From Cytobacillus stercorigallinarum (GTDB taxonomy: Bacteria; Bacillota; Bacilli; Bacillales; Cytobacillaceae): a stretch of DNA of 64,000 nt. The notes under the pieces were generated by a model, which did not search any database, was not told where the DNA came from, and worked only from the letters and a program-made list of their open reading frames with translations. The stretch spans positions 1-64,000 of the forward strand of contig NZ_JACSQT010000013.1 in the NCBI RefSeq assembly GCF_014836495.1, written 5' to 3'. Positions 51,701 through 64,000 of this stretch are shown here, piece by piece; within the stretch, counting starts at the first letter, position 1; every line of letters begins with the position of its first letter. Position numbers and translations under genes: made by a program.

Positions 51701-52182
51701 TCCCTCGACAAGAAAAAGGGAAAAATCTTTGTCTTGCTGATTACCTAAGAGAAAAGCAAACAGACTATGTATGTTTTTTTGCTGTAACAGCTGGAAAGGG
51801 AATACGACAAGCAGCTACACATTTAAAAGAGGAAGGCAGGTTTCTAGAAAGTCATGCATTGCAAGCACTTGCTTTAGAAACAGCTGAGGGACTCGCTGAG
51901 TATATTCATCGACAGATTAGAGATAAATGGGGCTTCCCAGATCATCCAACAATGACGATGGAGGACCGTTTTGCAGCGAAATATCAAGGACAACGCTTTT
52001 CATTCGGTTATCCAGCTTGCCCAAATTTAGAAGATCAAGCAAAGTTATTTCGTCTTATAAAACCAGAGGATATTGATATCGAATTAACAGAGGGTTTTAT
52101 GATGGAACCTGAAGCTTCTGTTACAGCAATGGTGTTTTCACATCCCGAAGCAAGATACTTTAATGTCCACGCCTCTTCATGA
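48757..52182 (+). CDS. metH: cobalamin-dependent methionine synthase
   Basis: The product (1141 aa) shows all four modules in order: Hcy-binding with VNIVGGCCGTTPAHI (about residue 287), pterin-binding (about 330-610; VGERTNVIGSKKF), cobalamin-binding (about 640-870) with the base-off DVHDIGKNLV motif, Asp723-x-His725-x-x-Gly, and a C-terminal AdoMet activation domain (about 900-1141; FSFGYPACPN). It methylates homocysteine from methyl-THF through B12, so the organism uses or imports cobalamin. AAGGAG precedes the ATG. Coupled to the upstream gene by overlap. Confidence 0.97.
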   Translation: MSKVSITKQMKKKILIMDGAMGTMLQEAHLTADDFGGEDLEGCNEHLTLTRPELIQSIHEAYLSAGADIIETNTFGATRIVLEEYNIGHLSEWLNRRAAEIAIKAAHKYDQPNHPRYVAGSMGPTTKTLSVTGGTTFEQLVIDYRTQAKGLIDGGVDLLLIETSQDLLNVKAAFLGINKAFQDTKKELPIMISGTIEPMGTTLAGQNIEAFYISVEHMKPIAVGLNCATGPEFMQEHIRSLAQLSSTGVSCYPNAGLPDEDGCYHETAESLSTKLLDFAKQGWVNIVGGCCGTTPAHIRAISQALAHVPPRPITKKRQHKLSGIEPLTYDESIRPIMVGERTNVIGSKKFKRLINEGKYEEASEIARAQVKNGASVIDICLADPDRNEIEDMDYFLAEVTKKIKVPLVIDSTDDEVIAKALTYSQGKAIINSINLEDGEERFAFAAKLIHQYGAAIVVGTIDEEGMAITAENKLAIANRAYHILVEQYQVPPEDIIFDPLVFPVGTGDEQYIGSAKETVLGIKLIKEALPEAKTILGISNVSFGLPNVGREILNSVFLFHCTKAGLDYAIVNTERLERFPSIPKDEVELAEKLLFQTNDNILADFTDFYRDKKKEKRIETHLLSLEERLSHYIIEGTKEGLLPDLEKALVKYPSPLDIINGPLMNGMAEVGRLFNDNQLIVAEVLQSAEVMKASVAFLEPYMENDQQTSTSKGKVLLATVKGDVHDIGKNLVDIILSNNGFETIDLGIKVSSADLIAAIRKENPDIIGLSGLLVKSAQQMALTAKDLQDAHIQTPIMVGGAALSRKFTNNKIAPNYKGLVLYAKDAMTGLSLANDIREPSRYHELFQAQISRAAQIITEEDSLIKKYPKQPTVAVKTVQEAPIFQPQDLKRHLITNLSFHHIEPYINRKMLLYHLGVKNQKRELMNEKLEKVNFMLDSLIHEIIKNNWIQAKATYQFFKARANGNGVIILDKDERAIEKFAFPRQEKGKNLCLADYLREKQTDYVCFFAVTAGKGIRQAATHLKEEGRFLESHALQALALETAEGLAEYIHRQIRDKWGFPDHPTMTMEDRFAAKYQGQRFSFGYPACPNLEDQAKLFRLIKPEDIDIELTEGFMMEPEASVTAMVFSHPEARYFNVHASS

Positions 52183-52202
52183 TTTTTGTAAAAAAAGGCA
52201 TA

Positions 52203-52237
52203 AAGAAAAAGCAGCCGGCGTCCCGACTGCTTTTTCT
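52203..52237. terminator. bidirectional terminator between metH and tuf
   Basis: AGAAAAAGCAG/CTGCTTTTTCT stem with a 12-base loop, partly paired inside. A and T runs on both sides suit the convergent metH and tuf transcripts. Confidence 0.85.
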
Positions 52238-52277
52238 ATGAAAGGCGTCCCCTTCAAATATATTAAATCAAAAGTTA

Positions 52278-53465
<1,188 letters not shown>

Positions 53466-53508
53466 TAGGAAAATCCTCCTTTAAATTTAAATAAATTAAG
53501 TATTTGAT

Positions 53509-53540
53509 TGACATTGGTCGGTGGCTACCTTCCAATGTCA
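53509..53540 (-). promoter_or_regulatory. hairpin in the tuf leader
   Basis: A perfect 9-base stem TGACATTGG/CCAATGTCA with a 14-base loop lies between the tuf promoter and its ribosome site. No T run follows on the minus strand, so it is a leader or processing structure rather than a terminator. Confidence 0.6.
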
Positions 53541-53557
53541 GGGTACTTACAATGATA

Positions 53558-53586
53558 GTTATACTTGATTAAAAAGGTAAAATCAA
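53558..53586 (-). promoter_or_regulatory. internal promoter for tuf
   Basis: On the minus strand: TTGATT (53581-53586), a 17-base spacer and TATAAC (53558-53563), directly after the fusA stop, with a leader of about 85 bases to tuf. Confidence 0.65.
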
Positions 53587-55665
53587 TTATTCACCTTTAT
53601 TTTTTTTGATGATTTCTTCAGAAATTGATTTTGGAACTTCTTCATAATGATCAAAGTGCATTGAGAATGTACCGCGACCTTGCGTATTAGAACGCAATGA
53701 AGTAGCATAACCAAACATTTCAGAAAGTGGTACCATTGCACGAACAACTTGTGCGTTACCGCGTGCTTCCATACCTTCTACACGTCCACGACGAGATGTA
53801 ACATCACCCATAATGTCTCCCATATACTCTTCCGGAATAACTACTTCAACTTTCATTACCGGTTCAAGGATAACTGGGTTACATTTTGAAGCAGCGTTTT
53901 TCAATGCCATAGAAGCGGCAATTTTAAACGCCATTTCAGATGAGTCAACGTCATGATAAGATCCATCAAATAATCTAGCTTTAATATCAACCATTGGATA
54001 GCCGGCTAATACACCACGCTCCATAGCATCTTCAAGACCAGATTGTACTGCAGGGATATATTCACGTGGAACAACACCACCAACGATGCCATTTACGAAT
54101 TCAAATCCTGCACCTTCTTCATTTGGAGAGAACTCAATCCAAACGTGACCAAATTGACCACGACCACCGGATTGACGAGCGAATTTACCTTCGATGTTTG
54201 CAGATGCACGGAAAGTTTCACGATAAGCAACTTGTGGTGCACCAACATTTGCTTCTACTTTAAATTCACGTTTCATACGGTCTACAAGGATATCAAGGTG
54301 AAGCTCACCCATACCAGCAATGATTACTTGACCTGTTTCTTGGTCAGTATGCGCACGGAATGTTGGATCTTCTTCTTGAAGTTTTTGAAGTGCTGTTGTC
54401 ATCTTATCTTGGTCTGCTTTAGACTTAGGTTCGATAGAAAGAGAGATAACTGGCTCTGGGAACTCCATAGATTCAAGAATGACAAGACTCTTTTCATCAC
54501 ATAGTGTATCTCCAGTAGAAGTATCTTTCAAACCAACAGCAGCAGCAATATCCCCTGCATAAACTGTAGAGATCTCTTCACGAGAGTTTGCATGCATTTG
54601 TAGGATACGACCTACACGTTCACGTTTATCTTTCGTAGAGTTCTTAACATAAGAACCTGAATCTAACGTACCAGAGTAAACGCGGAAGAAAGTTAATTTA
54701 CCAACATAAGGGTCAGTCATAACTTTAAATGCTAATGCTGAGAAAGGCTCATCATCACTTGATGGACGAGTAACTTCTTCTTCTGTCTCTGGATTAATAC
54801 CTTTAATGGCATGTACATCCAATGGAGATGGAAGATAGTCGATTACTGCATCAAGCATTTTTTGAACACCTTTGTTTTTGAATGCAGATCCACAAATAAC
54901 TGGATAGAATTCAACGTTTACTGTACCTTGACGGATTGCAGCTTTAATCTCTTCATTAGAGATTTCTTCTCCACCAAGATATTTCTCCATTAATTCTTCA
55001 TCAAGTTCTGCAAGAGCTTCGATTAATTTTTCACGATACTCTTGAGCTTGATCCATGTATTCTTCAGGAATTTCACGTGTTTCGATGTCAGTACCAAGGT
55101 CGTTACCGTAGAAAGTAGCTTTCATTTCGATAAGGTCAATGATACCTTCGAATTCATCTTCAGCACCAATTGGTAATTGGATAGCTGCTGCGTTTGCTTG
55201 AAGACGATCATGAATTGTACCTAGAGAGTACAAGAAGTCTGCACCGATTTTATCCATTTTGTTTACGAATACCACACGTGGTACGCCGTAAGTTGTCGCT
55301 TGGCGCCATACAGTCTCAGTCTGTGGTTCAACACCAGATTGAGCATCTAGTACAGCAACTGCTCCGTCAAGTACACGCAATGAACGTTCAACTTCAACTG
55401 TGAAGTCTACGTGTCCTGGCGTGTCAATGATATTAACACGGTGGCCTTTCCATTGAGCTGTAGTAGCGGCAGAAGTGATTGTAATACCACGTTCTTGCTC
55501 TTGCTCCATCCAGTCCATTTGTGAAGCACCTTCATGTGTTTCACCAATTTTATGGATACGACCAGTGTAATAAAGAACACGCTCAGTTGTTGTTGTTTTA
55601 CCAGCATCAATATGAGCCATGATACCAATATTACGCGTATTATCTAAGGAGAACTCTCTTGCCAT
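53587..55665 (-). CDS. fusA: elongation factor G
   Basis: The product (692 aa) has GTPase motifs [20 protein letters not shown] and NKMDK, followed by the usual EF-G domains II-V. It drives translocation and ribosome recycling. The N-terminal GTPase region and the domain III/V fusidic-acid region appear normal by inspection. Confidence 0.98.
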   Translation of the reverse strand: MAREFSLDNTRNIGIMAHIDAGKTTTTERVLYYTGRIHKIGETHEGASQMDWMEQEQERGITITSAATTAQWKGHRVNIIDTPGHVDFTVEVERSLRVLDGAVAVLDAQSGVEPQTETVWRQATTYGVPRVVFVNKMDKIGADFLYSLGTIHDRLQANAAAIQLPIGAEDEFEGIIDLIEMKATFYGNDLGTDIETREIPEEYMDQAQEYREKLIEALAELDEELMEKYLGGEEISNEEIKAAIRQGTVNVEFYPVICGSAFKNKGVQKMLDAVIDYLPSPLDVHAIKGINPETEEEVTRPSSDDEPFSALAFKVMTDPYVGKLTFFRVYSGTLDSGSYVKNSTKDKRERVGRILQMHANSREEISTVYAGDIAAAVGLKDTSTGDTLCDEKSLVILESMEFPEPVISLSIEPKSKADQDKMTTALQKLQEEDPTFRAHTDQETGQVIIAGMGELHLDILVDRMKREFKVEANVGAPQVAYRETFRASANIEGKFARQSGGRGQFGHVWIEFSPNEEGAGFEFVNGIVGGVVPREYIPAVQSGLEDAMERGVLAGYPMVDIKARLFDGSYHDVDSSEMAFKIAASMALKNAASKCNPVILEPVMKVEVVIPEEYMGDIMGDVTSRRGRVEGMEARGNAQVVRAMVPLSEMFGYATSLRSNTQGRGTFSMHFDHYEEVPKSISEEIIKKNKGE

Positions 55666-55719
55666 TGTGTCTTTCTCCTTCCTAGTATGGGAATTGTTTT
55701 TATAATATATAAATGAATC

Positions 55720-56217
<498 letters not shown>

Positions 56218-56234
56218 TTATTTTTATTTGTGAA

Positions 56235-56657
56235 TTATTTCTTAGCTGCTTTAGGACGTTTTGCACCGTATTTAGAACGACCTTGCATACGGTTGTTAAC
56301 ACCAGCAGTATCAAGTGCACCACGAACGATATGGTAACGTACACCCGGTAAGTCTTTTACACGACCGCCACGGATAAGTACCACACTGTGCTCTTGTAGG
56401 TTATGACCAATACCAGGAATATAAGCATTTACTTCGATTCCGTTAGTTAAACGCACACGTGCATATTTACGCAACGCTGAGTTTGGTTTTTTAGGAGTCA
56501 TTGTACCAACACGAGTACATACACCGCGTTTTTGTGGTGAAGATATGTTCGTTTGTACTTTTTTGAAGCTGTTATAACCTTTGTTCAACGCAGGAGAAGT
56601 TGATTTCTCTTCCTTTGTTTTACGAGGCTTGCGTACTAATTGATTAATAGTAGGCAT
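56235..56657 (-). CDS. rpsL: 30S ribosomal protein S12
   Basis: The product (140 aa) contains the two streptomycin-resistance loops in wild-type form: [11 protein letters not shown] (Lys43 region) and [13 protein letters not shown] (Lys88 region). It controls decoding accuracy. Confidence 0.98.
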   Translation of the reverse strand: MPTINQLVRKPRKTKEEKSTSPALNKGYNSFKKVQTNISSPQKRGVCTRVGTMTPKKPNSALRKYARVRLTNGIEVNAYIPGIGHNLQEHSVVLIRGGRVKDLPGVRYHIVRGALDTAGVNNRMQGRSKYGAKRPKAAKK

Positions 56658-56761
56658 GTATTTTTCCTCCCTTCATCTTTTCATGTAAGCCCACACATCC
56701 AGGTGGTTCATTTAAAGGCAAAAACAAAGTTCTTGCAGATTTCTATCTACAAAAACAGTTT

Positions 56762-57010
56762 TTAAATAGTTAATGCAACAGCTGCAGCACCTACATCTAT
56801 CCCACATGCTTTACCAAGCTTTTTCATCGAATCAACATATGTGATTGGAACGTTATGATCTTTAGCAGCTTCTTCTATCATAGATTTGACTTGAAAATTT
56901 GTATCGCTAGCGATGACTACTTCAGATACAATTCCAGATTTAAGAGCTTTCACTGTTTGTTTAGTTCCTACTATAATTTCTTGCGCCTGCAATACTTTTT
57001 CATAAGACAT
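56762..57010 (-). CDS. rplGB: L7Ae-family ribosomal protein (YbxF)
   Basis: The product (82 aa) is a small L7Ae/L30e-like protein that binds K-turn RNA in B. subtilis and associates with ribosomes. The start MSYEKVLQAQ follows GGAGG at 57010; the longer frame to 57085 runs over the promoter and is not used. Its place between rpoC and rpsL is conserved. Confidence 0.95.
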   Translation of the reverse strand: MSYEKVLQAQEIIVGTKQTVKALKSGIVSEVVIASDTNFQVKSMIEEAAKDHNVPITYVDSMKKLGKACGIDVGAAAVALTI

Positions 57011-57053
57011 AATTTCATCCTCCAAAGTATCCAGTAATAGGAGCACCTTTGCT

Positions 57054-57082
57054 ATATTACCACCAATTGAAAATGATGTCAA
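57054..57082 (-). promoter_or_regulatory. promoter of the str operon (rplGB-rpsL-rpsG-fusA-tuf)
   Basis: On the minus strand: perfect TTGACA (57077-57082), a 17-base spacer and TAATAT (57054-57059), about 40 bases before the rplGB start. It lies between rpoC and rplGB, so the str genes need not depend on rpoBC read-through. Confidence 0.8.
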
Positions 57083-57112
57083 CAATCATTCATATTTTTT
57101 TAATATAGAAGG

Positions 57113-57143
57113 TCGGTGCCATTCTTAAAAAGAACGACACCTC
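57113..57143 (-). terminator. hairpin after rpoC, possible weak terminator
   Basis: GGTGTCGTTCTT pairs with AAGAATGGCACC (two mismatches) twelve bases after the rpoC stop. The following T content is low, so termination may be partial. Confidence 0.4.
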
Positions 57144-57154
57144 TACTTCTATCA

Positions 57155-60100
57155 TTATTCTACAGTGATTGTATCTTCAACTTCTTCTTTTGTATAAGGC
57201 TCTGCTTGACGATAACGTTGCATACCTGTACCAGCTGGAACAAGTTTACCAATGATAACATTTTCTTTCAAGCCAAGTAACTCATCACGTTTTCCTTTAA
57301 TCGCTGCATCTGTAAGAACTCTAGTTGTTTCTTGGAATGAAGCAGCAGATAAGAAGGAATCAGTTTCAAGAGATGCTTTTGTAATACCAAGCAATACCGG
57401 ACGTCCAGTAGCTGGCATTTTACCTTCCATAAGCGCTTTTCTGTTCGCATCAGTAAATTGATGGATATCAAGCAATGTACCTGGAAGTACATCTGTCTCA
57501 GCTGCATCGATGACACGTACTTTACGAAGCATTTGACGTACCATTACTTCGACGTGTTTATCACCGATTTCAACCCCTTGCATACGGTAAACTTTTTGTA
57601 CTTCACGTAGCAAGTATTCTTGAACAGCTGTAACATCTCTGACTTTAATTAATTCTTTCGGATCGATAGAACCTTCTGTTAGCTCTTGACCGCGTTCCAC
57701 TTCATCGTTAATTGCTACTTTTAAGCGCGCTGTATAAGGTGCTGTATAAGTACGTGATTCAACTTCACCTTGAATAACGATTTCATGTTGACGATCGCGG
57801 CCTTCATTAATGCCAACCACTGTACCTTTGATTTCCGAAATAACCGCTTGACCTTTAGGGTTACGCGCTTCAAAAATCTCTTGGATACGAGGAAGACCTT
57901 GTGTAATATCGTCTCCTGCAACCCCACCTGTATGGAATGTACGCATCGTTAACTGTGTACCTGGTTCACCGATTGATTGAGCGGCGATAATACCGACTGC
58001 TTCACCGACTTCAACTTCTTGACCAGTAGCCAAGTTACGTCCGTAACATTTCTTACATACACCGTGGCGAGTATTACATGTGAACGCAGAGCGAATCCAT
58101 GCTTCTTCAACGCCTGCAGCAATGATTTCTGCAGATAAATCTTCAGTAATCAATTCATTTTCACGTGCAATGATTTCATTTGTTTTCGGATGTCTAATCG
58201 CTTTTCTTACATGACGACCGATTAAACGTTCCTCTAAGCTTTCAATCACTTCTGTTCCTTCCTTCAAGGAAGAAATCAATAAGCCACGATCTGTACCGCA
58301 ATCATCTTCACGAACAATTACGTCCTGTGCAACATCAACAAGACGACGAGTAAGGTAACCAGAGTCAGCTGTTTTAAGGGCTGTATCAGCAAGACCTTTA
58401 CGCGCACCGTGTGTAGAGATAAAGTACTCTAATACGGTTAATCCTTCACGGAAACTTGATTTGATCGGTAATTCAATAATACGACCAGCCGGGTTGGCCA
58501 TTAGACCACGCATACCAGCTAACTGTGTAAAGTTAGATGCGTTACCACGGGCACCTGAATCACTCATCATGAAGATTGGGTTGGATTTATCCAATGATTT
58601 CATAAGTTTCGATTGGATATTATCTTTCGCCGCGCTCCAGATAGAGATAACTCTGTCATAACGTTCTTCTTCAGTAATAAGACCACGTCTAAATTGTTTT
58701 AAGACATTATCAACTTTATTTTGAGCTTCATGAAGAATTTCTTCTTTTTCACCTAATACAACGATGTCTGCCACACCAACGGTAATACCAGCTTTAGTTG
58801 AATATTTGAAACCTAAATTCTTCATTCGGTCTAGCATTTTTGATGTTTCAGTAATCTTGAAGCGTTTAAATACTTCAGCGATGATGTTCCCAAGAATCTT
58901 CTTCTTAAACGGATCGACAATTGGCATTGCACGAATCGCTTCAGGAATATCAGTAGCTTTATCAATAAAGTATTTTTGCGGTGTTTCAATTTCAAGATTC
59001 TCTTTTGTTGGTTCGTTAATATACGGGAATGTTTTCGGTAAAATTTCATTGAATACCAATTTACCAACTGTTGTCATCAATAGTTGTTTATTTTGTTCTT
59101 CAGTGAATGTTTCATTTTTTAACGACCCAGCATGGACAGCTACTCTTGTGTGTAAGTGAACATATCCGTTTTGGTAAGCAAGTAACGCCTCACTTGTATC
59201 GTTAAAGATCATTCCTTCACCAACAGCATTTTCTCTTTCTAATGTTAAGTAATAGTTACCTAACACCATATCTTGTGAAGGTGTAACAACTGGTTTACCA
59301 TCCTTAGGATTCAGGATGTTTTGTGCTGCCAACATAAGCAATCTAGCTTCAGCTTGCGCCTCTGCTGATAAAGGTACGTGAACTGCCATTTGGTCACCAT
59401 CAAAGTCAGCATTATATGCTGTACAAACAAGTGGATGCAGGCGAATCGCACGTCCTTCAACTAACGTAGGTTCAAATGCTTGAATCCCTAATCTATGAAG
59501 TGTAGGGGCACGGTTTAATAATACCGGATGCTCCTTAATAACACTCTCAAGAACATCCCAAACTTCAGGGTGAACTTTTTCAATTTTACGTTTAGCTGAT
59601 TTAATGTTGTGCGCTAGACCCTTCTCAACTAACTCTTTCATGACAAACGGTTTAAATAACTCCAATGCCATTTCTTTAGGTAGTCCACATTGATACATTT
59701 TCAAGTTTGGACCAACGACAATAACAGAACGTCCAGAGTAGTCAACACGTTTACCAAGCAAGTTTTGACGGAAACGTCCTTGTTTACCTTTTAACATATG
59801 AGATAGTGATTTAAGTGGTCTATTACCAGGACCTGTAACAGGACGCCCACGACGACCGTTATCAATTAAAGCGTCAACAGCTTCTTGAAGCATACGCTTT
59901 TCATTTTGAACGATGATGCTTGGAGCACCAAGGTCTAATAAACGTTTCAAACGGTTATTACGGTTAATTACACGGCGATAAAGGTCATTTAAATCAGATG
60001 TAGCAAAACGACCACCGTCTAGTTGAACCATTGGACGAAGCTCCGGAGGAATAACTGGTAGCACATCAAGAATCATCCAGCTTGGTTCATTTCCTGAACC

Positions 60101-60751
60101 ACGGAATGCTTCAAGCACTTCTAATCGTTTAATTGCACGTGTTCGGCGTTGCCCTTGTGCAGTTTTTAATTCTTCTTTTAACGAATCTACTTCTTTATCA
60201 AGGTCAATATCTGAAAGTAATTTTCTAATTGACTCCGCACCCATAGATGCTTGGAATTTGTTACCGTATTTTTCACGGTAAGCACGGTATTCTTTTTCAG
60301 AAAGCAATTGTTTTTTCTCTAATGCTGTATCCCCAGATTCAGTTACAACATAAGATGCAAAATAAATTACTTCTTCCAATGCACGTGGAGACATATCAAG
60401 CACAAGACCCATACGGCTTGGAATACCTTTAAAGTACCAAATATGTGATACTGGCGCTGCTAGCTCAATGTGCCCCATTCTTTCACGACGAACTTTAGCA
60501 CGTGTAACTTCAACACCACAACGATCACAAACAACACCTTTATAACGAACGCGTTTGTATTTACCACAATGACACTCCCAGTCCTTTGTTGGACCGAAAA
60601 TACGTTCACAAAACAAACCATCTTTTTCAGGTTTTAATGTACGATAATTGATTGTTTCAGGTTTCTTTACTTCACCATGAGACCATGAGCGGATTTTATC
60701 TGGTGAAGCGAGACCTATTTTCATATACTCGAAATTATTAACATCTAGCAA
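57155..60751 (-). CDS. rpoC: RNA polymerase beta' subunit
   Basis: The product (1198 aa) has the N-terminal zinc cysteines [20 protein letters not shown], the catalytic Mg-binding [15 protein letters not shown], and the second zinc site CGT ... [13 protein letters not shown]. It starts with TTG at 60751 behind GGAGGTAGG, as in B. subtilis. Confidence 0.98.
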   Translation of the reverse strand: MLDVNNFEYMKIGLASPDKIRSWSHGEVKKPETINYRTLKPEKDGLFCERIFGPTKDWECHCGKYKRVRYKGVVCDRCGVEVTRAKVRRERMGHIELAAPVSHIWYFKGIPSRMGLVLDMSPRALEEVIYFASYVVTESGDTALEKKQLLSEKEYRAYREKYGNKFQASMGAESIRKLLSDIDLDKEVDSLKEELKTAQGQRRTRAIKRLEVLEAFRGSGNEPSWMILDVLPVIPPELRPMVQLDGGRFATSDLNDLYRRVINRNNRLKRLLDLGAPSIIVQNEKRMLQEAVDALIDNGRRGRPVTGPGNRPLKSLSHMLKGKQGRFRQNLLGKRVDYSGRSVIVVGPNLKMYQCGLPKEMALELFKPFVMKELVEKGLAHNIKSAKRKIEKVHPEVWDVLESVIKEHPVLLNRAPTLHRLGIQAFEPTLVEGRAIRLHPLVCTAYNADFDGDQMAVHVPLSAEAQAEARLLMLAAQNILNPKDGKPVVTPSQDMVLGNYYLTLERENAVGEGMIFNDTSEALLAYQNGYVHLHTRVAVHAGSLKNETFTEEQNKQLLMTTVGKLVFNEILPKTFPYINEPTKENLEIETPQKYFIDKATDIPEAIRAMPIVDPFKKKILGNIIAEVFKRFKITETSKMLDRMKNLGFKYSTKAGITVGVADIVVLGEKEEILHEAQNKVDNVLKQFRRGLITEEERYDRVISIWSAAKDNIQSKLMKSLDKSNPIFMMSDSGARGNASNFTQLAGMRGLMANPAGRIIELPIKSSFREGLTVLEYFISTHGARKGLADTALKTADSGYLTRRLVDVAQDVIVREDDCGTDRGLLISSLKEGTEVIESLEERLIGRHVRKAIRHPKTNEIIARENELITEDLSAEIIAAGVEEAWIRSAFTCNTRHGVCKKCYGRNLATGQEVEVGEAVGIIAAQSIGEPGTQLTMRTFHTGGVAGDDITQGLPRIQEIFEARNPKGQAVISEIKGTVVGINEGRDRQHEIVIQGEVESRTYTAPYTARLKVAINDEVERGQELTEGSIDPKELIKVRDVTAVQEYLLREVQKVYRMQGVEIGDKHVEVMVRQMLRKVRVIDAAETDVLPGTLLDIHQFTDANRKALMEGKMPATGRPVLLGITKASLETDSFLSAASFQETTRVLTDAAIKGKRDELLGLKENVIIGKLVPAGTGMQRYRQAEPYTKEEVEDTITVE

Positions 60752-60870
60752 GGGGCCTACCTCCCTTTCGATCTACAGGTTTTTCCCATTCACTTATCAA
60801 TAAGTTTGGGTCCCAGTCATCTATTCCACTTAGCTCGAATGGAGGGCAGTAATCGCCCTCCTTGTTCAAT

Positions 60871-63800
60871 TTATTCTTTTGTTGCTACTGTTTCTGCTTC
60901 TTCTGTTTCTTGCGTATCTGGAGCGATTGTTAAGGATTCAGCCTGTTGCATATCCTCTTCATCATCCGTATCACGCATTTCTATCTCTTTTTCATCGCCT
61001 GAAAGAATTTTTACATCCATACCTAAGCTTTGAAGTTCTTTAATTAATACTTTGAATGATTCAGGGACACCAGGTTCCGGTACATTTTCACCCTTAACGA
61101 TGGATTCATATGTTTTCACACGTCCAACGACATCATCCGATTTAACTGTTAAGATCTCTTGAAGTGTATAAGCAGCACCATAGGCTTCAAGTGCCCAAAC
61201 CTCCATCTCACCAAAACGCTGTCCACCGAATTGTGCTTTACCACCAAGCGGTTGTTGCGTAACAAGTGAGTAAGGTCCAGTAGAACGAGCGTGAAGTTTA
61301 TCATCAACCATGTGTGCTAGTTTGATCATATACATGACACCAACTGATACACGGTTATCAAACGGCTCTCCTGAACGTCCATCATAAAGAACTGTTTTCG
61401 CATCACGAGCCATACCAGCTTCTTCGATTGTTTCCCAAACGTCTTCCTCGTTTGCACCATCAAATACTGGTGAAGCAACATGAATGCCTAATTGTCTTGC
61501 TGCCATTCCAAGATGTAGTTCCAGAACCTGACCAATGTTCATACGAGAAGGTACCCCTAATGGGTTCAACATGATATCAACCGGTGTGCCATCTGGTAAA
61601 TACGGCATATCTTCTTCCGGTAGAATACGAGAGATAACCCCTTTGTTACCATGTCGGCCGGCCATTTTGTCCCCTTCAGAAATCTTACGCTTCTGAACAA
61701 TATAAACACGTACAAGTTGGTTAACACCTGGAGGTAGTTCATCGCCATCTTCACGATTGAAGACTTTGACATCTAGTACGATACCGCCTCCACCATGTGG
61801 TACACGCAAGGATGTATCACGTACTTCACGTGCTTTTTCACCGAAAATAGCATGAAGTAGTCTTTCCTCTGCAGTTAGTTCTGTTACACCTTTAGGCGTT
61901 ACTTTACCAACTAACAAGTCTCCATCTTTCACTTCAGCACCTGTGCGAATAATACCGCGCTCATCTAAATTACGTAAGGCATCTTCCCCTACATTCGGGA
62001 TGTCACGAGTAATTTCTTCAGGTCCAAGCTTCGTATCACGAGACTCTGACTCATACTCTTCAATATGAATAGAAGTGTATACGTCATCTTTTACAAGGCG
62101 CTCACTCATGATGATCGCATCCTCGTAGTTATAACCGTCCCATGTCATGAAAGCAACCAGAACATTACGTCCAAGCGCAAGTTCACCAAGTTCCATTGAT
62201 GGTCCATCAGCAAGGATTTCACCTTTCGTTACACGGTTACCAACTGCAACAATTGGTCTTTGGTTGTAACAAGTACCTTGGTTGGAACGAATGAACTTAA
62301 GCATTCTATATTTATCAAGATCGCCTTTTACTTCTTGGCCATCTACTTCTTTCACACGTCTTACCCAAACTTCTTTCGCTTCAACATGCTCAACAATACC
62401 TTCATGCTTACAAATCACCGCAGCACCAGAATCTTTACCAGAAACATATTCCATTCCTGTTCCAACGCGTGGTGCTTCAGGTTGCATAAGAGGCACAGCT
62501 TGTCGTTGCATGTTGGCACCCATTAGGGCACGGTTAGAGTCATCATTCTCTAAGAATGGGATACATGCAGTCGCAGCAGATACAACCTGCTTAGGTGATA
62601 CATCCATGTAATCAACACGGTCACGTTTAACAACAGTATTTTCCCCTCTAAAACGAGCAACAACTTCCTCGTCAACGAATGAACCATCTTCACCTAGTCT
62701 TGCATTCGCTTGGGCTACAACATAATTATCTTCCTCATCAGCTGTTAAGTAATCGATTCTTGAAGATACTGTACCTGTTTCGTGATCAATACGACGATAA
62801 GGTGTTTCAATAAATCCAAAACGATTCACTTTTGCAAAGGATGATAAAGAGTTAATTAATCCGATATTCGGTCCCTCTGGCGTTTCAATTGGACACATAC
62901 GACCATAGTGGGAGTAGTGAACGTCACGCACTTCAAAACCTGCGCGCTCACGTGTTAAACCACCAGGTCCTAAGGCTGATAGACGTCGCTTATGTGTTAA
63001 CTCAGCTAATGGATTTGTTTGGTCCATGAACTGGGACAATTGAGAGCTACCAAAGAATTCTTTAATAGATGCAATAACAGGACGAATGTTGATTAATTGT
63101 TGTGGTGTAATTGTGTTCGTGTCTTGAATAGACATTCTCTCACGTACTACACGCTCCATTCTTGATAAACCGATACGGAATTGGTTTTGCAATAGCTCAC
63201 CAACAGAACGTAATCTTCTATTACCAAGGTGGTCAATATCATCTGTATCGCCGACACCATGCAATAAATCAAAGAAATAGCTAATAGAAGCAATAATATC
63301 AGCAGGTGAAATGTTCTTCACAGCTTCTTCTACATACGCATTACCGATTACATTAATGACTTTCTCGCCATCTTCATTCGGTGCATAAATTTTAATTGAT
63401 TGAACATCGACTTCTTCATCTATAACGCCGCCGACAAGGTCCACTTTCTTAAAGCCAACATTCTTCTCAAGGTAAGGAAGAATTCGATCAAGTGTTCTAC
63501 GATCAAGTACAACACCTTTTTCAGCAATGATTTCTCCTGTTTCAGGATCAACCAAATTTTCAGCTAATCTTTGGCCAAATAATCTATTTTTTATATGAAG
63601 CTTTTTATTAATCTTGTAACGTCCAACATTTGCTAAATCATAGCGTTTTGGATCGAAGAATCTTGATACAAGTAAGCTTTTTGCATTTTCAACAGTCGGT
63701 GGTTCACCTGGACGAAGACGCTCATAGATTTCGAGCAATGCTTTGTCCGTACCTTCTGTGTTATCCTTTTCAAGCGTATTACGGATATATTCATTGTCAC

Positions 63801-64000
63801 CAATTAATTCGATGATTTCTTGATCAGATCCGAACCCTAATGCACGCAAAAGAACCGTAACGGGTAGCTTCCTCGTACGATCTATTCTAACGTATACGAC
63901 ATCTTTGGCATCAGTTTCATACTCAAGCCAAGCGCCGCGGTTCGGGATAACAGTGGCAGTAAAGCCTTTTTTCCCGTTTTTATCGAGTTTTCCGCTAAAG
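60871..64000 (-). CDS. rpoB: RNA polymerase beta subunit, 5' end outside the window
   Basis: About 1043 codons of rpoB lie in the window; the frame runs off the right edge, with the first visible residues [20 protein letters not shown] and no start codon. The rifampicin region ([20 protein letters not shown] then [10 protein letters not shown]) looks wild type. The end is the acidic [22 protein letters not shown] type common in bacilli. 119 bases separate it from rpoC. Confidence 0.98.
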   Translation of the reverse strand, partial: FSGKLDKNGKKGFTATVIPNRGAWLEYETDAKDVVYVRIDRTRKLPVTVLLRALGFGSDQEIIELIGDNEYIRNTLEKDNTEGTDKALLEIYERLRPGEPPTVENAKSLLVSRFFDPKRYDLANVGRYKINKKLHIKNRLFGQRLAENLVDPETGEIIAEKGVVLDRRTLDRILPYLEKNVGFKKVDLVGGVIDEEVDVQSIKIYAPNEDGEKVINVIGNAYVEEAVKNISPADIIASISYFFDLLHGVGDTDDIDHLGNRRLRSVGELLQNQFRIGLSRMERVVRERMSIQDTNTITPQQLINIRPVIASIKEFFGSSQLSQFMDQTNPLAELTHKRRLSALGPGGLTRERAGFEVRDVHYSHYGRMCPIETPEGPNIGLINSLSSFAKVNRFGFIETPYRRIDHETGTVSSRIDYLTADEEDNYVVAQANARLGEDGSFVDEEVVARFRGENTVVKRDRVDYMDVSPKQVVSAATACIPFLENDDSNRALMGANMQRQAVPLMQPEAPRVGTGMEYVSGKDSGAAVICKHEGIVEHVEAKEVWVRRVKEVDGQEVKGDLDKYRMLKFIRSNQGTCYNQRPIVAVGNRVTKGEILADGPSMELGELALGRNVLVAFMTWDGYNYEDAIIMSERLVKDDVYTSIHIEEYESESRDTKLGPEEITRDIPNVGEDALRNLDERGIIRTGAEVKDGDLLVGKVTPKGVTELTAEERLLHAIFGEKAREVRDTSLRVPHGGGGIVLDVKVFNREDGDELPPGVNQLVRVYIVQKRKISEGDKMAGRHGNKGVISRILPEEDMPYLPDGTPVDIMLNPLGVPSRMNIGQVLELHLGMAARQLGIHVASPVFDGANEEDVWETIEEAGMARDAKTVLYDGRSGEPFDNRVSVGVMYMIKLAHMVDDKLHARSTGPYSLVTQQPLGGKAQFGGQRFGEMEVWALEAYGAAYTLQEILTVKSDDVVGRVKTYESIVKGENVPEPGVPESFKVLIKELQSLGMDVKILSGDEKEIEMRDTDDEEDMQQAESLTIAPDTQETEEAETVATKE

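Overview
The window is a low-GC Firmicute chromosome segment from a spore-forming member of the Bacillaceae. The evidence is the Bacillus gene order around rpoB-rpoC, str, S10-spc-alpha, ecfA-ecfT-truA-rplM-rpsI and ybaK-cwlD-salA-gerD-kbaA-pdaB-rrn, the presence of spore genes (pdaB, kbaA, gerD, cwlD and a GerA-family receptor subunit), strong AGGAGG-type ribosome binding sites, and GTG/TTG starts. It is written backwards relative to the usual map: nearly all housekeeping genes are on the minus strand and read from position 64000 towards 1.

Layout from right to left (transcription order). 64000-57155: rpoB (5' end outside the window) and rpoC. 57082-52278: a clear promoter, then rplGB, rpsL, rpsG, fusA and tuf, with an additional tuf promoter. 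52182-46655: a plus-strand methionine island of two overlapping genes (YitJ-like homocysteine methyltransferase/MTHFR and metH) behind a SAM-I riboswitch, lodged between the str and S10 operons. 46509-31450: S10, spc and alpha operons (rpsJ to rplQ) including secY, adk, map, infA, rpmJ and rpoA. 31449-29853: a long gap holding the rplQ terminator, an unexplained 250-base element and a striking array of about thirteen 51-bp tandem repeats. 29852-25541: ecfA1-ecfA2-ecfT-truA, then rplM-rpsI behind an L13-type leader.

25540-5295 is an accessory block of about 20 kb separating rpsI from ybaK, which lie close together in B. subtilis. It carries an orphan GerA-type receptor subunit, a three-gene WxL cell-surface locus whose largest gene is frameshifted, an XRE regulator with a small membrane protein, a CPBP protease, a complete inducible beta-lactamase system (blaI, blaR1 and a divergent class A lipoprotein enzyme with three BlaI operator boxes), a divergent TetR/SDR pair, a DUF4317 gene, a YhgE/Pip membrane protein and proC.

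5294-1 returns to the conserved order: ybaK, cwlD, salA, gerD (plus), kbaA, pdaB (plus), a small conserved-looking ORF and the tandem promoters and leader of an rRNA operon whose 16S gene lies just beyond position 1.

I see no CRISPR array, complete insertion sequence, prophage or tRNA. The least ordinary parts are the 51-bp array that is open in all three forward frames, the WxL locus with a homopolymer frameshift, and the insertion of a riboswitch-controlled methionine operon inside the ribosomal super-cluster. None of these is shown here to be a new system; they are the places to look.
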